Part shown: positions 42,171 through 51,400 of the stretch, piece after piece
Numbering within the stretch: the stretch's first letter is position 1
Layout of the letters: each line of letters starts with the position of its first letter
DNA from: Polaromonas glacialis
GTDB taxonomy: Bacteria; Pseudomonadota; Gammaproteobacteria; Burkholderiales; Burkholderiaceae_C
DNA length: 64,000 bases
Assembly: GCF_000709345.1 (NCBI RefSeq)
Contig: NZ_KL448323.1
Location: 4,006,658 to 4,070,657, forward strand
Direction of reading: 5' to 3'
Program-made: the position numbers and the translations under genes
The notes under the pieces: generated by a model
Told to the model about the DNA's origin: nothing
What the model saw: the letters and a program-made list of their open reading frames with translations, nothing else
Databases searched by the model: none

Positions 42171-43463
42171 TCAGAGGCTAGAGAAAAACCGGCTTGCCGC
42201 GTCCACCGTGGCGTCGATGTCCTCGGCCGTGTGCGCCGCGCTGACAAAGCCGGCTTCGTAGAGCGCAGGCGCGTAATACACGCCGCTGTCGAGCATGGCG
42301 TGGAAAAAGCGGTTGAAGGCCGGGCCGTCTGTCTTCATGACCTGCGGATAGTTCTGCGGCAGCGTGCCCAGCAGGAAAAAGCCGAACATGCCGCCTTCGC
42401 TGTCGCCGCAAAAAGGCACGCCGGCCTGATGCGCCGCATTCGTCAGGCCCTCCACAAGGCTGCTGGTGCGCGCGCCCAGCGCCTCGTAAAAACCAGGTTT
42501 CTGGATTTCGCGCAGCGTGGCCAGGCCACAGGCGGTGGCGATCGGGTTGCCCGACAGGGTTCCCGCCTGGTAAACCCCGCCAATGGGCGCCAGATGTTCC
42601 ATCACGGCGCGGGTTCCGCCAAAGGCCGCCATCGGCATGCCGCCGCCAATCACCTTGCCCAGCGCGGTCAGGTCCGGCTTGAAGCCTGGAATGCTTTGCG
42701 CATAGACGCTTTGCGCGCCGCCCAGCGCCACCCGAAAGCCGGTCATCACCTCGTCGAACACCAGCAGCGTGTCGTATTGCGTGCAGAGTTCGCGGCAGCG
42801 CTGGATGAACGGGACGCTGGCGCGCACGAAGTTCATGTTGCCGGCAATCGGCTCGATCATCAGGCAGGCAATTTCCCGGCCATGCAGCGAAAAGGCTTCT
42901 TCGAGCTGGGCGATGTGGTTGTATTCCAGCACCAGGGTGTCCTTGACCACCTCGGGCGGAACGCCGGCGCTGGTCGGGCTGCCGAAGGTCGCCAGGCCCG
43001 AGCCGGCCTTGACCAGCAGGGCGTCGGAGTGGCCGTGGTAGCAGCCTTCGAACTTGATGATCTTGTTGCGCCCGGTTGCGCCGCGCGCCAGCCGGATCAC
43101 GCTCATCGTCGCCTCGGTGCCGGAACTGACCAGCCGCACCATTTCGATCGACGGCACGAGCTTGACGATTTCCTCGGCCATCTCGACTTCGCGCTCGGTC
43201 GGCGCGCCGTAGGAAAAGCCTTCGAGCACGGCTTTCTGCACGGCTTCCACCACCGCCGGATGGCCATGGCCCAGGATCATCGGCCCCCACGAGCCGATGT
43301 AGTCGATGTAGCGCTGGCCGTCGGCGTCCCAGAAGTAGGCGCCCTGCGCGCGTTGTATAAAGCGCGGGGTGCCGCCTACGGCCCTGAAGGCCCGGACCGG
43401 CGAGTTGACGCCGCCGGGAATCAGTTTTTGGGCGCGTTCGAACAGGGATGCGTTGCGGGACAT
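42171..43463 (-). CDS. hemL: glutamate-1-semialdehyde 2,1-aminomutase HemL
   Basis: HemL converts glutamate-1-semialdehyde to 5-aminolevulinate in tetrapyrrole synthesis. From ATG 43463 the protein is 430 residues with LIPGGVNSPVRAFRAVGG, YIGSWGPMILGHGHPAV, VSSGTEATMSVIRLARG and the PLP-lysine segment DLTALGKVIGGGMP. An ATG at 43502 is in frame but would overlap the upstream gene by 20 bases and adds a non-conserved leader; neither start has a good ribosome site. It lies directly downstream of the thiD gene, so the two are probably cotranscribed. Confidence 0.95.
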   Translation of the reverse strand: MSRNASLFERAQKLIPGGVNSPVRAFRAVGGTPRFIQRAQGAYFWDADGQRYIDYIGSWGPMILGHGHPAVVEAVQKAVLEGFSYGAPTEREVEMAEEIVKLVPSIEMVRLVSSGTEATMSVIRLARGATGRNKIIKFEGCYHGHSDALLVKAGSGLATFGSPTSAGVPPEVVKDTLVLEYNHIAQLEEAFSLHGREIACLMIEPIAGNMNFVRASVPFIQRCRELCTQYDTLLVFDEVMTGFRVALGGAQSVYAQSIPGFKPDLTALGKVIGGGMPMAAFGGTRAVMEHLAPIGGVYQAGTLSGNPIATACGLATLREIQKPGFYEALGARTSSLVEGLTNAAHQAGVPFCGDSEGGMFGFFLLGTLPQNYPQVMKTDGPAFNRFFHAMLDSGVYYAPALYEAGFVSAAHTAEDIDATVDAASRFFSSL

Positions 43464-43482
43464 GGTCGTGGAGAGAGGAGGC

Positions 43483-44445
43483 TTAGTGTTTGGTTGTTCC
43501 ATTGGGGGGGAATTCGAGAGGTGGATGGGAAGTCAGGTCGGCATCGTCGGTGCCAGCGGCCGTTTCGTCGTCAGGCTCTTCATCGAGCTCGGCCTGCGCC
43601 CAGAACAGGCGGTCCGGAATGATATGGCCCATGCCGGGGTGAAAGCCGGCGTCCAGGCTGTGGTCCAGGTAGGTCAGCGCTTCGGACGTGGCGGCCTGCA
43701 GGTCGTGGCCGTTGGCCAGCAGGGCACACAGGGCGGCCGACAGCGTTTCGCCAGCCCCTTCGAAAACCGCCTCGAAACGCTCGAATTTTTCGCTGTAAAG
43801 CACGGCCTGCGGCGTGGCGAGCACGTTGTCGATGAACTGGTCCGGCAGCGGCATGCCGGTCACCAGCGTGTAGGGAACGCCCAGCGCGGCAGCCGCCTTG
43901 GCGATGTCGCGGGCCGATGGGCTGCGTTCGGTGGACCAGTCGGGCAGCAGCCAGCGCCAAAGCGTGCTGTGATTGCCGATCAACAGGGTAACTTGCGGCA
44001 GCATCAGTTCGCGAAAGGCATCGAGGTAGCTGTCGATCTCGCTTTCGTCCCACCAGGACAGGCTGGGCATGTAGGCCACCAGTGGCACGTCCGAGTAGTC
44101 GGATGCAATCTCGGCAATCGTGCTGATGTTCTCCGGACTGCCGACAAAACCGACCTTGATGGCGGCCACCGGCATGTCTTCCAGCGCGGCGCGGGCCTGC
44201 TCGGTGACGGCCTCGTCGTCAAACGCCAAGTGGTCGAATATTTCCGCCGTGTCGCGCAGGTACGTGCCCGTGACGATGGCCAGTGGATGGGCGCCTGCCG
44301 ACGTGATGGCCGTGATGTCCGCCGTGAGGCCGCCTGCGCCGCTCGGGTCATTGGCGTTGAACGTCATGACGCACGCCGGGGACGCATCGCTGTCCTCGAT
44401 CTGGAGTTGCCGGCTGTCCAGTTCAGGTGTGTGGAGGTTTGCCAT
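43483..44445 (-). CDS. thiD: hydroxymethylpyrimidine/phosphomethylpyrimidine kinase ThiD
   Basis: The 320-residue ribokinase-fold protein has the substrate region DPSGAGGLTADITAITSAGA, AIKVGFVGSPENISTIAEI and the anion-hole/catalytic loop FEGAGETLSAALCALLANG. ThiD phosphorylates HMP and HMP-phosphate in thiamine synthesis. The length exceeds the usual 260-270 residues because of an acidic, disordered C-terminal tail (EPDDETAAGTDDAD). No TPP riboswitch was recognised upstream. The rubredoxin gene is divergent, 82 bases away. Confidence 0.88.
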   Translation of the reverse strand: MANLHTPELDSRQLQIEDSDASPACVMTFNANDPSGAGGLTADITAITSAGAHPLAIVTGTYLRDTAEIFDHLAFDDEAVTEQARAALEDMPVAAIKVGFVGSPENISTIAEIASDYSDVPLVAYMPSLSWWDESEIDSYLDAFRELMLPQVTLLIGNHSTLWRWLLPDWSTERSPSARDIAKAAAALGVPYTLVTGMPLPDQFIDNVLATPQAVLYSEKFERFEAVFEGAGETLSAALCALLANGHDLQAATSEALTYLDHSLDAGFHPGMGHIIPDRLFWAQAELDEEPDDETAAGTDDADLTSHPPLEFPPNGTTKH

Positions 44446-44527
44446 AGACTATGATTTTGCCCTGTGCGCAAATTAGCAACACCATCTAGATACAATTGTT
44501 GCATTCTATTTGAAGGCAATTTAAGCT

Positions 44528-44701
44528 GTGACTCAATCAATGACCTGGATGTGTTTGATCTGTGGGTGGATTTACGATGAGGCGCTGGGTTCGCCCGAAC
44601 ATGGCATTGCTGCGGGTACGCCATGGAGCCAGGTTCCGATGAACTGGACATGTCCTGAATGCGGGGCACGCAAGGAAGACTTTGAAATGGTTCAGATGTA
44701 G
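44528..44701 (+). CDS. rubredoxin
   Basis: A 57-residue protein (53 if ATG 44540 is used) reads MTWMCLICGWIYDEALGSPE, then HGIAAGTPWSQVPMNWTCPE and CGARKEDFEMVQM. It has two rubredoxin knuckles (CLICG and CPECG), plus the Y-D, P-W, W-x-C-P-x-C-x-x-x-K-x-x-F framework. The four Cys would bind a single iron for one-electron transfer. It is too short for a simple length filter. Next downstream are the pilG-chpA genes, an order often seen in betaproteobacteria. The electron partner is not in the window. Confidence 0.93.
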   Translation: MTQSMTWMCLICGWIYDEALGSPEHGIAAGTPWSQVPMNWTCPECGARKEDFEMVQM

Positions 44702-44778
44702 GCATCAGGCTTGCTTGCTGAAAAACATGGCCACAGTGAATCCAACTGCTTCGGCGGCTGCAAAACAGGAGTAACACA

Positions 44779-45177
44779 GTGAGCATTTCCAGTTCCAGTT
44801 TGAAGGTATTGGTCATCGACGACAGCAATACGATCAGGCGCAGCGCAGAAATCTTCCTCAAGCAGGGAGGCCATGAGGTGTTGCTCTCGGAAGACGGCTT
44901 TGATGCCCTGTCCAAGGTCAATGACTTCGAGCCCGACCTCATTTTTTGCGACATCCTGATGCCACGCCTCGATGGCTACCAGACCTGTGCAATTATCAAA
45001 CGCAATGCCAAATTTTCGAATGTGCCGATTGTGATGCTGTCGTCCAAGGATGGCGTATTCGACAAGGCACGCGGACGCATGGCGGGCTCGCAGGACTACC
45101 TGACCAAGCCATTCACCAAAGATCAACTGCTGCAAACCGTACAGGCTTTGGGCTCTGCAAAACAAAGGGAAATTTAA
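44779..45177 (+). CDS. pilG: twitching motility response regulator PilG
   Basis: The 132-residue single-domain receiver has VLVIDDSNTIRRSAEIFLKQ, phospho-Asp in LIFCDILMPRLDGYQTC, the switch Ser/Thr in VMLSSKDGVFDKARGR and Lys in YLTKPFTKDQLL. PilG is the output regulator of the type IV pilus chemosensory system and promotes pilus extension. It is the first of pilG-pilH-pilI-pilJ-chpA; its TAA overlaps the pilH ATG by one base. Confidence 0.93.
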   Translation: MSISSSSLKVLVIDDSNTIRRSAEIFLKQGGHEVLLSEDGFDALSKVNDFEPDLIFCDILMPRLDGYQTCAIIKRNAKFSNVPIVMLSSKDGVFDKARGRMAGSQDYLTKPFTKDQLLQTVQALGSAKQREI

Positions 45178-45542
45178 TGGCAATCAATAAAGTGCTGGTG
45201 GTGGACGACTCGAAAACCGAATTGATGTTCCTGACCGATTTGCTGGTGAAAAACGGCTTCAGCGTCAAGACAGCGGAAAATGCGGAAGACGCTTTTCGCC
45301 GGCTGGCCGAGGAAAAGCCGGAGTTGATTCTCATGGATGTGGTCATGCCTGGTCAAAACGGCTTCCAGCTGACCCGCGCCATCGCGCGTGACCCTCTGTA
45401 TGCGGATATCCCCATCATGATGTGCACCAGTAAAAACCAGGAAACCGACCGGGTCTGGGGCATGCGCCAGGGTGCGCGTGACTACATCACCAAACCGGTC
45501 AATGCCAGCGAACTAATGGCCAAAATCAAGGCTCTTGGTTAA
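45177..45542 (+). CDS. pilH: twitching motility response regulator PilH
   Basis: The 121-residue receiver starts MAINKVLVVDDSKTELMFLT and has phospho-Asp in LILMDVVMPGQNGFQLTRA, the Met-Cys-Thr-Ser switch (MMCTSKNQETDRVWGMRQGA) and the Lys in YITKPVNASEL. The W-x-x-R-Q-G-A segment is typical of PilH rather than PilG. PilH is thought to act as the opposing regulator or phosphate sink in twitching motility. The true start is ATG 45177, inside the longer open frame. Confidence 0.93.
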   Translation: MAINKVLVVDDSKTELMFLTDLLVKNGFSVKTAENAEDAFRRLAEEKPELILMDVVMPGQNGFQLTRAIARDPLYADIPIMMCTSKNQETDRVWGMRQGARDYITKPVNASELMAKIKALG

Positions 45543-45563
45543 GATTTGGCGTAAAACCACACC

Positions 45564-46094
45564 ATGGCAAACAGACAAGCCCTCAAAGAGTTGCAAATGC
45601 GTTTGGCAGAGCGATTGCAGCTTGCCAAAACACAGGGCATCGCGCCCTCTTGGCTGGCCGTCGAGGCTGGTGAGAAAAAATACCTTTTCCCGCTGGACCA
45701 GTCAGGAGAAATTTTTCCCTGGGCCGGAGTCCAGCCGGTTTCCTACACACATTCCTGGTTTCTGGGTGTGGCCAGCTTGCGCGGCGGTCTTTATGGCGTG
45801 GTGGATCTGGCCGGATTTGTATGCGGACAGGCATCCGGTTCCAGAAATGAACTTGCTCGCACCGAGTCGCGCCTGGTTTCGCTCAATAGCGCTCTTGAAG
45901 TCAATTGTGTCTTGCGGATCGACAAACTGGCAGGCCTGCGCAAGCAGGATGACTTCATCGATTTTTCTGCTCCCGAGGCCGGCGCCGGTGCATTTTTTGG
46001 AAACCAGTACATCGATCTCAATGGCGCTAGCTGGCAGGAAATCAATCTGCAGCTGCTTGCGCAACAGGTTGATTTCCTGACCATTGCCGCCTAG
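45564..46094 (+). CDS. pilI: CheW-like coupling protein PilI
   Basis: The 176-residue protein is a CheW-domain protein (WLAVEAGEKKYLFPLDQSGE; GVASLRGGLYGVVDLAGFV). It should couple the PilJ receptor to the ChpA kinase. It lies between pilH and pilJ. The N-terminal helix MANRQALKELQMRLAERLQL is typical of PilI. A 44-base gap separates it from the pilJ start. Confidence 0.9.
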   Translation: MANRQALKELQMRLAERLQLAKTQGIAPSWLAVEAGEKKYLFPLDQSGEIFPWAGVQPVSYTHSWFLGVASLRGGLYGVVDLAGFVCGQASGSRNELARTESRLVSLNSALEVNCVLRIDKLAGLRKQDDFIDFSAPEAGAGAFFGNQYIDLNGASWQEINLQLLAQQVDFLTIAA

Positions 46095-46137
46095 TGCATC
46101 TTGGCATACGTTTTACCCGTTTTATGAAGGCTCATTC

Positions 46138-48408
46138 ATGTCTGTTCTAGAAAATATCCAGAAGCTGTTTAAAACGAAGTCAGACCGGCCTGACGACAGT
46201 ACGAGCGCTTTTGGCATGACGGATGGGGCTGTTGCCGGCACCACAACGGAACGCGGCCGGGCTGGAGTCGCGCAAGCGCAAGAGGAGATTTTTTCATCCA
46301 GCGGTATGGCTGTTACGGAAGACGGCGTGCTGATGAATACCGAACTTCTCAGCCTTCCCGTGCTGGGTGTACGGCCGCTTGGGGAACACCAGAAGATACT
46401 GGTCGTGGTACTTGCGCTTGCCGTTGCTGCCCTGGCGGGGGTTACATTTTTTGCACTCAGCAAGTCTGACCGTGTCGCGCAGCAGGTGGCGGCAACGGGA
46501 CAAGCGCTGATGCAGTCCCAGCGCCTCGCCAAATCGGCTTCGCAGGCACTGGTCGGCAGTGCCCAGGCCTTCCCTGATGTGCGTGAGAGCGCCGATGTCC
46601 TCAGCAAGACAGTGGCCGGAATGAAATCGGGCGACGACACCCTGCGCCTGTCCCCGGTCAGTGACGCGTTGCAGCCTGAAGTGACAAAGGTCACGCCGCT
46701 GGTCGAACGGGCCGAGCAGAATGCAAATACCGTGATGGGCCAAAAAGCCATCCTGCTTCAGGTGGGTGAGGCCTTGCGCACCATCAACCGGCAGTCCTCC
46801 GACCTGCTCGAAATTGCCGAAACGGTTTCTTCGCTCAAGCTTCAGCAAAATGCCGCGCCGACAGAGATTTCCGCGTCCGGCCAACTGGTGATGCTGACCC
46901 AGCGGATCGGCAAGTCCGCCAACGAGTTCCTGACCATGGAAGGCGTCAGCCCCGAGGCGGTCTTCCTGCTGGGCAAGGACCTGAATTCCTTCAAGGAAAT
47001 TGCCCAGGGCCTGCTCGATGGCAGCCCCGAGTTGCGTCTGGGCGCATCAAAGGACACGCAGACGCGAGAAAGCCTTACAGCCCTGATCGCGCTTTACGAA
47101 CAAACGCGCGTCCAGGCTGGCGCCATTCTGGGCAATCTTCAAGGCCTGGTGTCAGCCCGGGAAGCCCAGACAGCCATCATTGCCGACAGTGAACCCCTGC
47201 GTCGTGATCTTGAGGATTTGCAGGAAAAGCTGTCTTCCCAGACGGGTATGGGCATAGTGCCGCTTGCGACCCTGGTTGCCGCAGCCGTTGTTGCCCTGCT
47301 GTGCGCAGCAGGCCTGGCTCGCCTGCAGGTGATTGACAGCCAGCAGCGCCAGGCTGTGGCTGAAGGTCAGCGGCAAGATGCCAAGAGCCAGGAGCAGGAT
47401 GCCAAGCGCGTCAATGACGCCAACCAAGCCGCCATCTTGCGCCTGATGAATGAATTGCAGAATGTCGCCGAGGGCGACCTGACGCAGGAGGCCACCGTGA
47501 CCGAAGACATCACCGGCGCCATCGCCGACTCGGTCAACTACACCGTAGAAGAATTGCGCCTCCTGGTTGGCAATGTGCAGGACACGGCGACCCGGGTTGC
47601 GCAGACGACTGCGCGGGTGGAAAACACTTCCACGGAACTTCTTGCAGCTTCGACTCAGCAACTGCGAGAGATTCGTGAAACCGGCCAGTCGGTACTTGAC
47701 ATGGCCACCCGAATCAATGAAGTGTCCACCCAGGCTCAGGAATCGTCGCTGGTAGCCCGCCAGTCGCTGTCGGCGGCCGAGTCCGGTCTGCAGGCGGTGC
47801 AAAACGCCATTGGCGGCATGAATTCCATTCGTGACCAGATCCAGGAAACCTCCAAGCGCATCAAGCGCCTTGGTGAGTCGTCCCAGGAAATTGGTGAAAT
47901 CACCGAACTGATTTCGGACATTACCGAGCAGACCAATGTACTGGCGCTCAACGCAGCCATTCAGGCTGCGTCGGCGGGCGAGGCGGGCCGGGGTTTCTCT
48001 GTGGTGGCCGAGGAAGTGCAGCGCCTGGCTGAACGTTCCGCCGATGCGACCCGGCAGATTTCGGTGCTGGTCAAGGCCATTCAGACCGATACCCAGGATG
48101 CAGTAGCCGCCATGGAGCGCTCGACCCAAGGTGTGGTCGAAGGCGCGAAGCTCTCCGACAACGCCGGCACGGCATTGAGTGAAATTGACCAGGTGTCGCG
48201 TCGTCTGGCCGAACTGATTGAGCAGATTTCCGATTCCGCCTCCAGGGAAGCGGCTTCGGCCAATGTGGTGGCCGACAACATCCAGCATATTTTCGTAGTG
48301 ACCGAGCAAACGGGAGAAGGCACCCGTTCCACGGCGCAGCAGGTGCGCGATCTTTCCCGTATGGCTGAAGATCTCCGGCAGTCGGTGTCCCGATTCAAGA
48401 TCGTGTGA
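46138..48408 (+). CDS. pilJ: type IV pilus chemoreceptor PilJ
   Basis: The receptor (756 residues from ATG 46138) has TM1 (ILVVVLALAVAALAGVTFFA, about residues 85-104), a helical periplasmic region of two PilJ-type bundles, and TM2 (LATLVAAAVVALLCAAGLA). Next comes a cytosolic signalling coil whose conserved tip includes ISDITEQTNVLALNAAIQAA and FSVVAEEVQRLAERS. It binds the sensed pilus or surface signal and controls ChpA. The start at 46138 gives MSVLENIQKLFKTKSD; the longer upstream frame overlaps pilI. Confidence 0.93.
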   Translation: MSVLENIQKLFKTKSDRPDDSTSAFGMTDGAVAGTTTERGRAGVAQAQEEIFSSSGMAVTEDGVLMNTELLSLPVLGVRPLGEHQKILVVVLALAVAALAGVTFFALSKSDRVAQQVAATGQALMQSQRLAKSASQALVGSAQAFPDVRESADVLSKTVAGMKSGDDTLRLSPVSDALQPEVTKVTPLVERAEQNANTVMGQKAILLQVGEALRTINRQSSDLLEIAETVSSLKLQQNAAPTEISASGQLVMLTQRIGKSANEFLTMEGVSPEAVFLLGKDLNSFKEIAQGLLDGSPELRLGASKDTQTRESLTALIALYEQTRVQAGAILGNLQGLVSAREAQTAIIADSEPLRRDLEDLQEKLSSQTGMGIVPLATLVAAAVVALLCAAGLARLQVIDSQQRQAVAEGQRQDAKSQEQDAKRVNDANQAAILRLMNELQNVAEGDLTQEATVTEDITGAIADSVNYTVEELRLLVGNVQDTATRVAQTTARVENTSTELLAASTQQLREIRETGQSVLDMATRINEVSTQAQESSLVARQSLSAAESGLQAVQNAIGGMNSIRDQIQETSKRIKRLGESSQEIGEITELISDITEQTNVLALNAAIQAASAGEAGRGFSVVAEEVQRLAERSADATRQISVLVKAIQTDTQDAVAAMERSTQGVVEGAKLSDNAGTALSEIDQVSRRLAELIEQISDSASREAASANVVADNIQHIFVVTEQTGEGTRSTAQQVRDLSRMAEDLRQSVSRFKIV

Positions 48409-48464
48409 TGCCCCTCGCCAAGCCCCTGACTGCGAACGCCGATTCCTGAACCTGCCTGTTATTT

Positions 48465-51400
48465 ATGCACCCCATGGTCACGAATTCAATTGCCGCCAAA
48501 CCCGATGTCGTCATGAATGACCTGGGCCCGCTGGCCTGGGTGCTCAATGAACTGTGCAAATCGCTGGAGGCTGCCACCAAGGCGCTCAGGCGATTTACAA
48601 AAGAGACTGAGGCCGCGCGCGGTTCCGATCTGGCTGCGATGGACGCCAGCCAGCTGCGTGCCGCGCGCCAGCAACTCCATCAAGCCGTTGGCGTCCTGGA
48701 AGTGGTCGGCCTTGCGGAGCCTGCCATAGTGCTCCGCGCCATGGAAGTCGCTGTACAAAAGTTCGTACAGCAGCCAGAGCTGTGCAGCCAGGACGCAGTT
48801 GCCAAAATCGAGTACGCCAGCTTCGCCTTGACAGAGTATCTCGAAGGCATACTGGCCGACAAGCCATTTTCCGCCGTGTCCCTGTTTCCCCAATACCGCG
48901 ATGTTCAGGAGCTGGTGCGAGCCGACCGCATTCATCCTGCCGATTTGTGGTCCTACGAGTGGCGCTGGCTTGAGCCGGAAGTGTCCCCAATGCCCGAGCC
49001 GCATTCCTACGGCGACGATGCGCGTGAAATGCTCGACAAGGCCATTTTGCAACTGATGAAAGGCAAGGCTCCGCAAGCCGCCGCCAGCCTCAGGGATCTA
49101 GGCCTCGGATTCGCAGCGGGCCAGACCCAACGGCAGCCAAGAATTTTCTGGCTGCTTGCCGCCGGGTTTTTCGAGGCCATTGCCCACAACCTGCTAGGTT
49201 CCGACCTTTACGTCAGGCGAGCCGCCTCCCGAGTCCTGTTGCAATACGCCGCCTTGTCCCGAGGCGAGGCCGCCATCCCGGAGCGGCTGGTCCTGGATCT
49301 GCTGTTCTTCTGCTTTCAGGCGGTGTCCGGCCGTGCCAGCGACACGCCGGTGCTTTCGGCTGTGCGCTTTGCCTATGGCCTGGCCCGTTTTAAGCCCGTG
49401 GACTATGAACTGGTTCAATTCGGCCGCTTTGACCCCGCGCTGCTGGCACAGGCGCGCAAGCGCATTGTTCTGGCCAAGGATGCCTGGTCTTCCCTGTGCG
49501 CGGGTGAAATCACAAAAATCAAGCAGGTAGCCGACCAGTTCAGCCTGGTGACTGATTCGCTGCGAAAACTTCATGCAGCCAGTGAGCCGCTTGCGCAGGC
49601 GCTGGCCCGGGCAATTGAAACCACGGAAAGCAGAAAGCAGGTGCCCGCTATTGCGATGGCAATGGAAGTCGCCACTTCCATGCTTTATCTTGAAGCCGTG
49701 TTCGATGACCTCGATCCTTCCGATCCACAACTGGCGATCCGGACCGCCAGTCTGGCAGAGCGGCTTGAAGACGTCATTGATGGCGGAGCGCCCCAGCCGC
49801 TTGAAGCCTGGATGGAGGAGTTGTACCGTCGGGTCAGCGACAAACAGACGATGAGCAGCGTGGTGAGCGAACTGCGCGTCGCGCTGGCTGAGGTTGAAAG
49901 CTCGCTCGATCTGTTTTTTCGCGATTCGCGTGACAAGACCCGTCTGCAACCGGTGCCAAGACAGTTGGCGCAGATGCGTGGCGTACTGTCGGTGCTGGGC
50001 CTTGACCAGGCTTCCCGGGCTGTTTTGCAAATGAAGGGCACTGTCGAGCAAATGCTCGACACCGAGATCGATGATCAACAGGTGCGCGCGGCAGGAACCT
50101 TCGAGCAACTGGGCAACAATCTGGGGGTCTTAAGTTTCCTCATCGACATGCTCAATTACCAGCCAGCGCTGGTGAAAAAACTGTTTGTTTACGATGAGGA
50201 AAAAGACCAGCTAACCTCCTTGATGGGACGTCCGCCAGCTGCCGGCGATGCTGCTTCGAGCATCACGGTGAACATCGAGCCGCTTTCGCCGAACCCTGTC
50301 GTTGCCGTGGAGAAAACCACTGACAAGACTTTGCATGAGCTGCCTGGCGCCCGTCTTGACGCAGTGTCAAGCCTGGAGGGCGTGGTTGCGCCGCTTGCGG
50401 ACGAGGCTGTGTTGCATCTGCCGGCTGACGCCCCGGCACTGACCGGCACGATGGCCATTGAACTGTCCTTGCCGCCAGCGACGCTTGAGACGCCGGCTTC
50501 CATCGATTTTGAAGAAGACGATTTACGCGATATCTTCCTTGAGGAAGCCCGTGAAGTCGCCGGCCATGCCATGCTTGCCATCGCCATGCTGGAAAGCCAT
50601 CCTGACGACCTGGAGCAGCTGACGGTATTGCGGCGCGCCTTCCATACACTCAAGGGAAGTGCCCGAATGGTCGGGCTGGACGAGTTTGGCGAAGCCTCCT
50701 GGGCTATGGAGCAATTGCTCAATAGCTGGCTGGCTGACCAGAATGCGGCGAGCAGCAAATTTCGTGCTTTGTGCAGCGAGGTCATGGCCGGCCTGGAGCG
50801 CTGGATCGGAGATATCGAGGGAAACCAAGACGGCGCGTGGTCAGCCCTTGCGTTTTGCGACAGCGCACAAGCCATGCGTACGGACGGTCGTTACCTTGCT
50901 CTGGACCTTTCTGGTCAGTCTGGCAAGGTGCAGAAAATTCTCTCTCTGGGCGACGTGCCTGTTTCGCAGACCGCCCCCCGGATCGGGACTGGCTTCGAGA
51001 GCGAGCCCATGTCCGAGTTCTTCTTTGAAGAAGAAACCGGCATCGCAGCGACCTCCCGGTCGGCCGGACAAGCCGATCTTGTTCCCGTCGAACTCGAAGA
51101 ACTGGATTTCGACAGCTTGTTCCCCATGGCCTTCGAAAGTAGCGCTCTGGCTACAGTTGCGGATTCTGTCAATGCGTCCAGTGTTTCGGATGCTGCGTTC
51201 CTGCCCGAAACACCTTCTGGTATTCCAGCAGACAACAGCGGCACCAGGCAGGAACCAGCGCACGAAAGCGGACAGCCTGACGAGACGGAAAGAGAAGATG
51301 ACGCGATCAAGGTCATCGATGGCTTGCGCATAGGCATTCCGCTTTACAACGTGTATGTGAATGAAGCTGACGAATGGTCGCGCCGCCTGGTCATTGAAGT

